A stretch of DNA of 5,020 bases from Bacteroidota bacterium (GTDB taxonomy: Bacteria; Zhuqueibacterota; JdFR-76; DREG01). A model generated the notes under the pieces. The model saw only the letters and a program-made list of their open reading frames with translations, was not told where the DNA came from and ran no database searches. Every line of letters starts with the position of its first letter. The first letter of the stretch is position 1. Positions 4,457 to 5,020 of the stretch are shown here, piece after piece. The position numbers and the translations under genes were made by a program. The stretch is taken from NCBI GenBank assembly GCA_030624545.1, contig JAUXJX010000195.1, positions 1 to 5,020 on the forward strand, in the 5' to 3' direction.

Positions 4457-5020
4457 TCACTCTATAGCTTTTTCCAAATCCATCGGCAAAATGACCGTGA
4501 ACGTGCTGCCTTTACCCACTTCACTTTCAACCTTGATTTCGCCGTTATGCTTTTGAACGATGCTGTAACTGGTAAACAATCCAAGTCCTGCCTTGACGCG
4601 TGATTCCTTCTTCGTGAAACCTGGATCAAATAAGCCCGTCATCTGTTCGTGGGGAATACCAACGCCCGTATCTTCAATTTGAACATGGACATTCCCCTTT
4701 TCTACGAGGGTTCGAATAGTGATTTTCCCCTCTCCCTCGATCGCTTGTGCCGCATTTGTCAGCAGATTCATAAACACCTGGTTTAACTCACCGGGGTAAC
4801 ATGCAATTCGGGGGATATCCCCATATTCTTTCACAACACTTGTTCGGGCTCTAATCTCATGCTGAATTAACGTCAGGGTATTGTCAATACCCAGGTGAAC
4901 ATCCACTTTGTCAAATCCAGCACTATCCAATCTGGCAAAATTGATGAAGTTATTTACCGTATTAGCGACCCTGTCACTTACCGTTGCAAAAACCTGGCTG
5001 TTGTCTTTGAGGATTTGAAT
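4457..5020 (-). CDS. Histidine kinase (HK2), C-terminal part (gene runs off the right edge)
   Basis: The last 187 codons are visible and the frame stays open to the window edge, so the gene starts outside. The visible part begins after the phospho-acceptor histidine, in the second helix of the dimerisation domain (NFARLD at about residues 27-32). It then covers the whole ATPase domain: CYPGELNQVFMNLLTNA (N box, Asn89), EDTGVGI (G1, Asp117), LFDPGFTKK (F box) and KAGLGLFTSY (G2). About 121 of 187 residues match HK1 without gaps, and the last 28 are identical. The catalytic residues are intact, so it is probably functional if its upstream part is. A TTG at 4930 could be read as a start, but the conserved frame continues upstream of it. 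The type of sensor domain is unknown. It lies 230 bases upstream of HK1 on the same strand. Confidence 0.9.
   Translation of the reverse strand: MQILKDNSQVFATVSDRVANTVNNFINFARLDSAGFDKVDVHLGIDNTLTLIQHEIRARTSVVKEYGDIPRIACYPGELNQVFMNLLTNAAQAIEGEGKITIRTLVEKGNVHVQIEDTGVGIPHEQMTGLFDPGFTKKESRVKAGLGLFTSYSIVQKHNGEIKVESEVGKGSTFTVILPMDLEKAIE

Larger units (their letters stand above)
4334..5020. repeat. Right copy of the tandem paralogous repeat (HK2 part plus 3' flank)
   Basis: Partner of 2541-3227 at an offset of 1793 bases with no gaps in the visible overlap. It includes the HK2 3' flank (4334-4456) and all of the visible HK2 coding region. The unit continues beyond the window edge, so total length and the upstream junction are not known. 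Confidence 0.85.

Overview
All supportable genes lie on the minus strand. The window looks like chromosomal DNA of a Gram-negative (two-membrane) bacterium of moderate GC, because it encodes an outer-membrane beta-barrel with a signal peptide and an exported solute-binding protein. Dispersed repeats of the CGCAAAGACGC type are common in environmental phyla such as Bacteroidota and relatives, but I cannot name a genus or firmly name a phylum.

In transcription order, from high to low coordinates: (1) the 3' part of a histidine kinase gene entering from the right edge (4457-5020, 'HK2'); (2) a 230-base spacer holding the HK2 3' flank and a nested inverted repeat (4269-4308); (3) a complete soluble PAS-PAS histidine kinase (2664-4226, 'HK1'); (4) a 3' flank homologous to that of HK2, and a short spacer; (5) a small four-helix membrane protein of unknown function (2013-2462); (6) a 634-base stretch with no intact gene, holding a decayed third histidine kinase C-terminus (1479-1965) split by a MITE-like element of about 193 bp; (7) a porin-like outer-membrane protein (221-1378); (8) 35 bases further on, the start of a PstS-like periplasmic solute-binding protein that runs off the left edge (1-185).

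The most interesting structure is a tandem family of three histidine kinase C-terminal halves in different states: two open and one dead. HK1 and HK2 are homologous without gaps at a fixed 1793-base offset for the whole stretch visible in both. The homology extends about 120 bases beyond the stop codon. Within it is an 87-base tract with only 2 differences, flanked by clearly more diverged sequence, which suggests local gene conversion. The shared 3' flank carries a hairpin whose only two differences between copies restore pairing. HK1 is also compositionally mosaic: its PAS half is about 58% GC and its kinase core about 46%, as expected if a sensor module was joined to a locally duplicated kinase core.

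The porin and PstS-like genes probably form one transcription unit for uptake or sensing of an anion such as phosphate. The nearby kinases could regulate it, but no response regulator is visible, so that link is inference. I found no clearly new type of system, no RNA genes and no CRISPR array.
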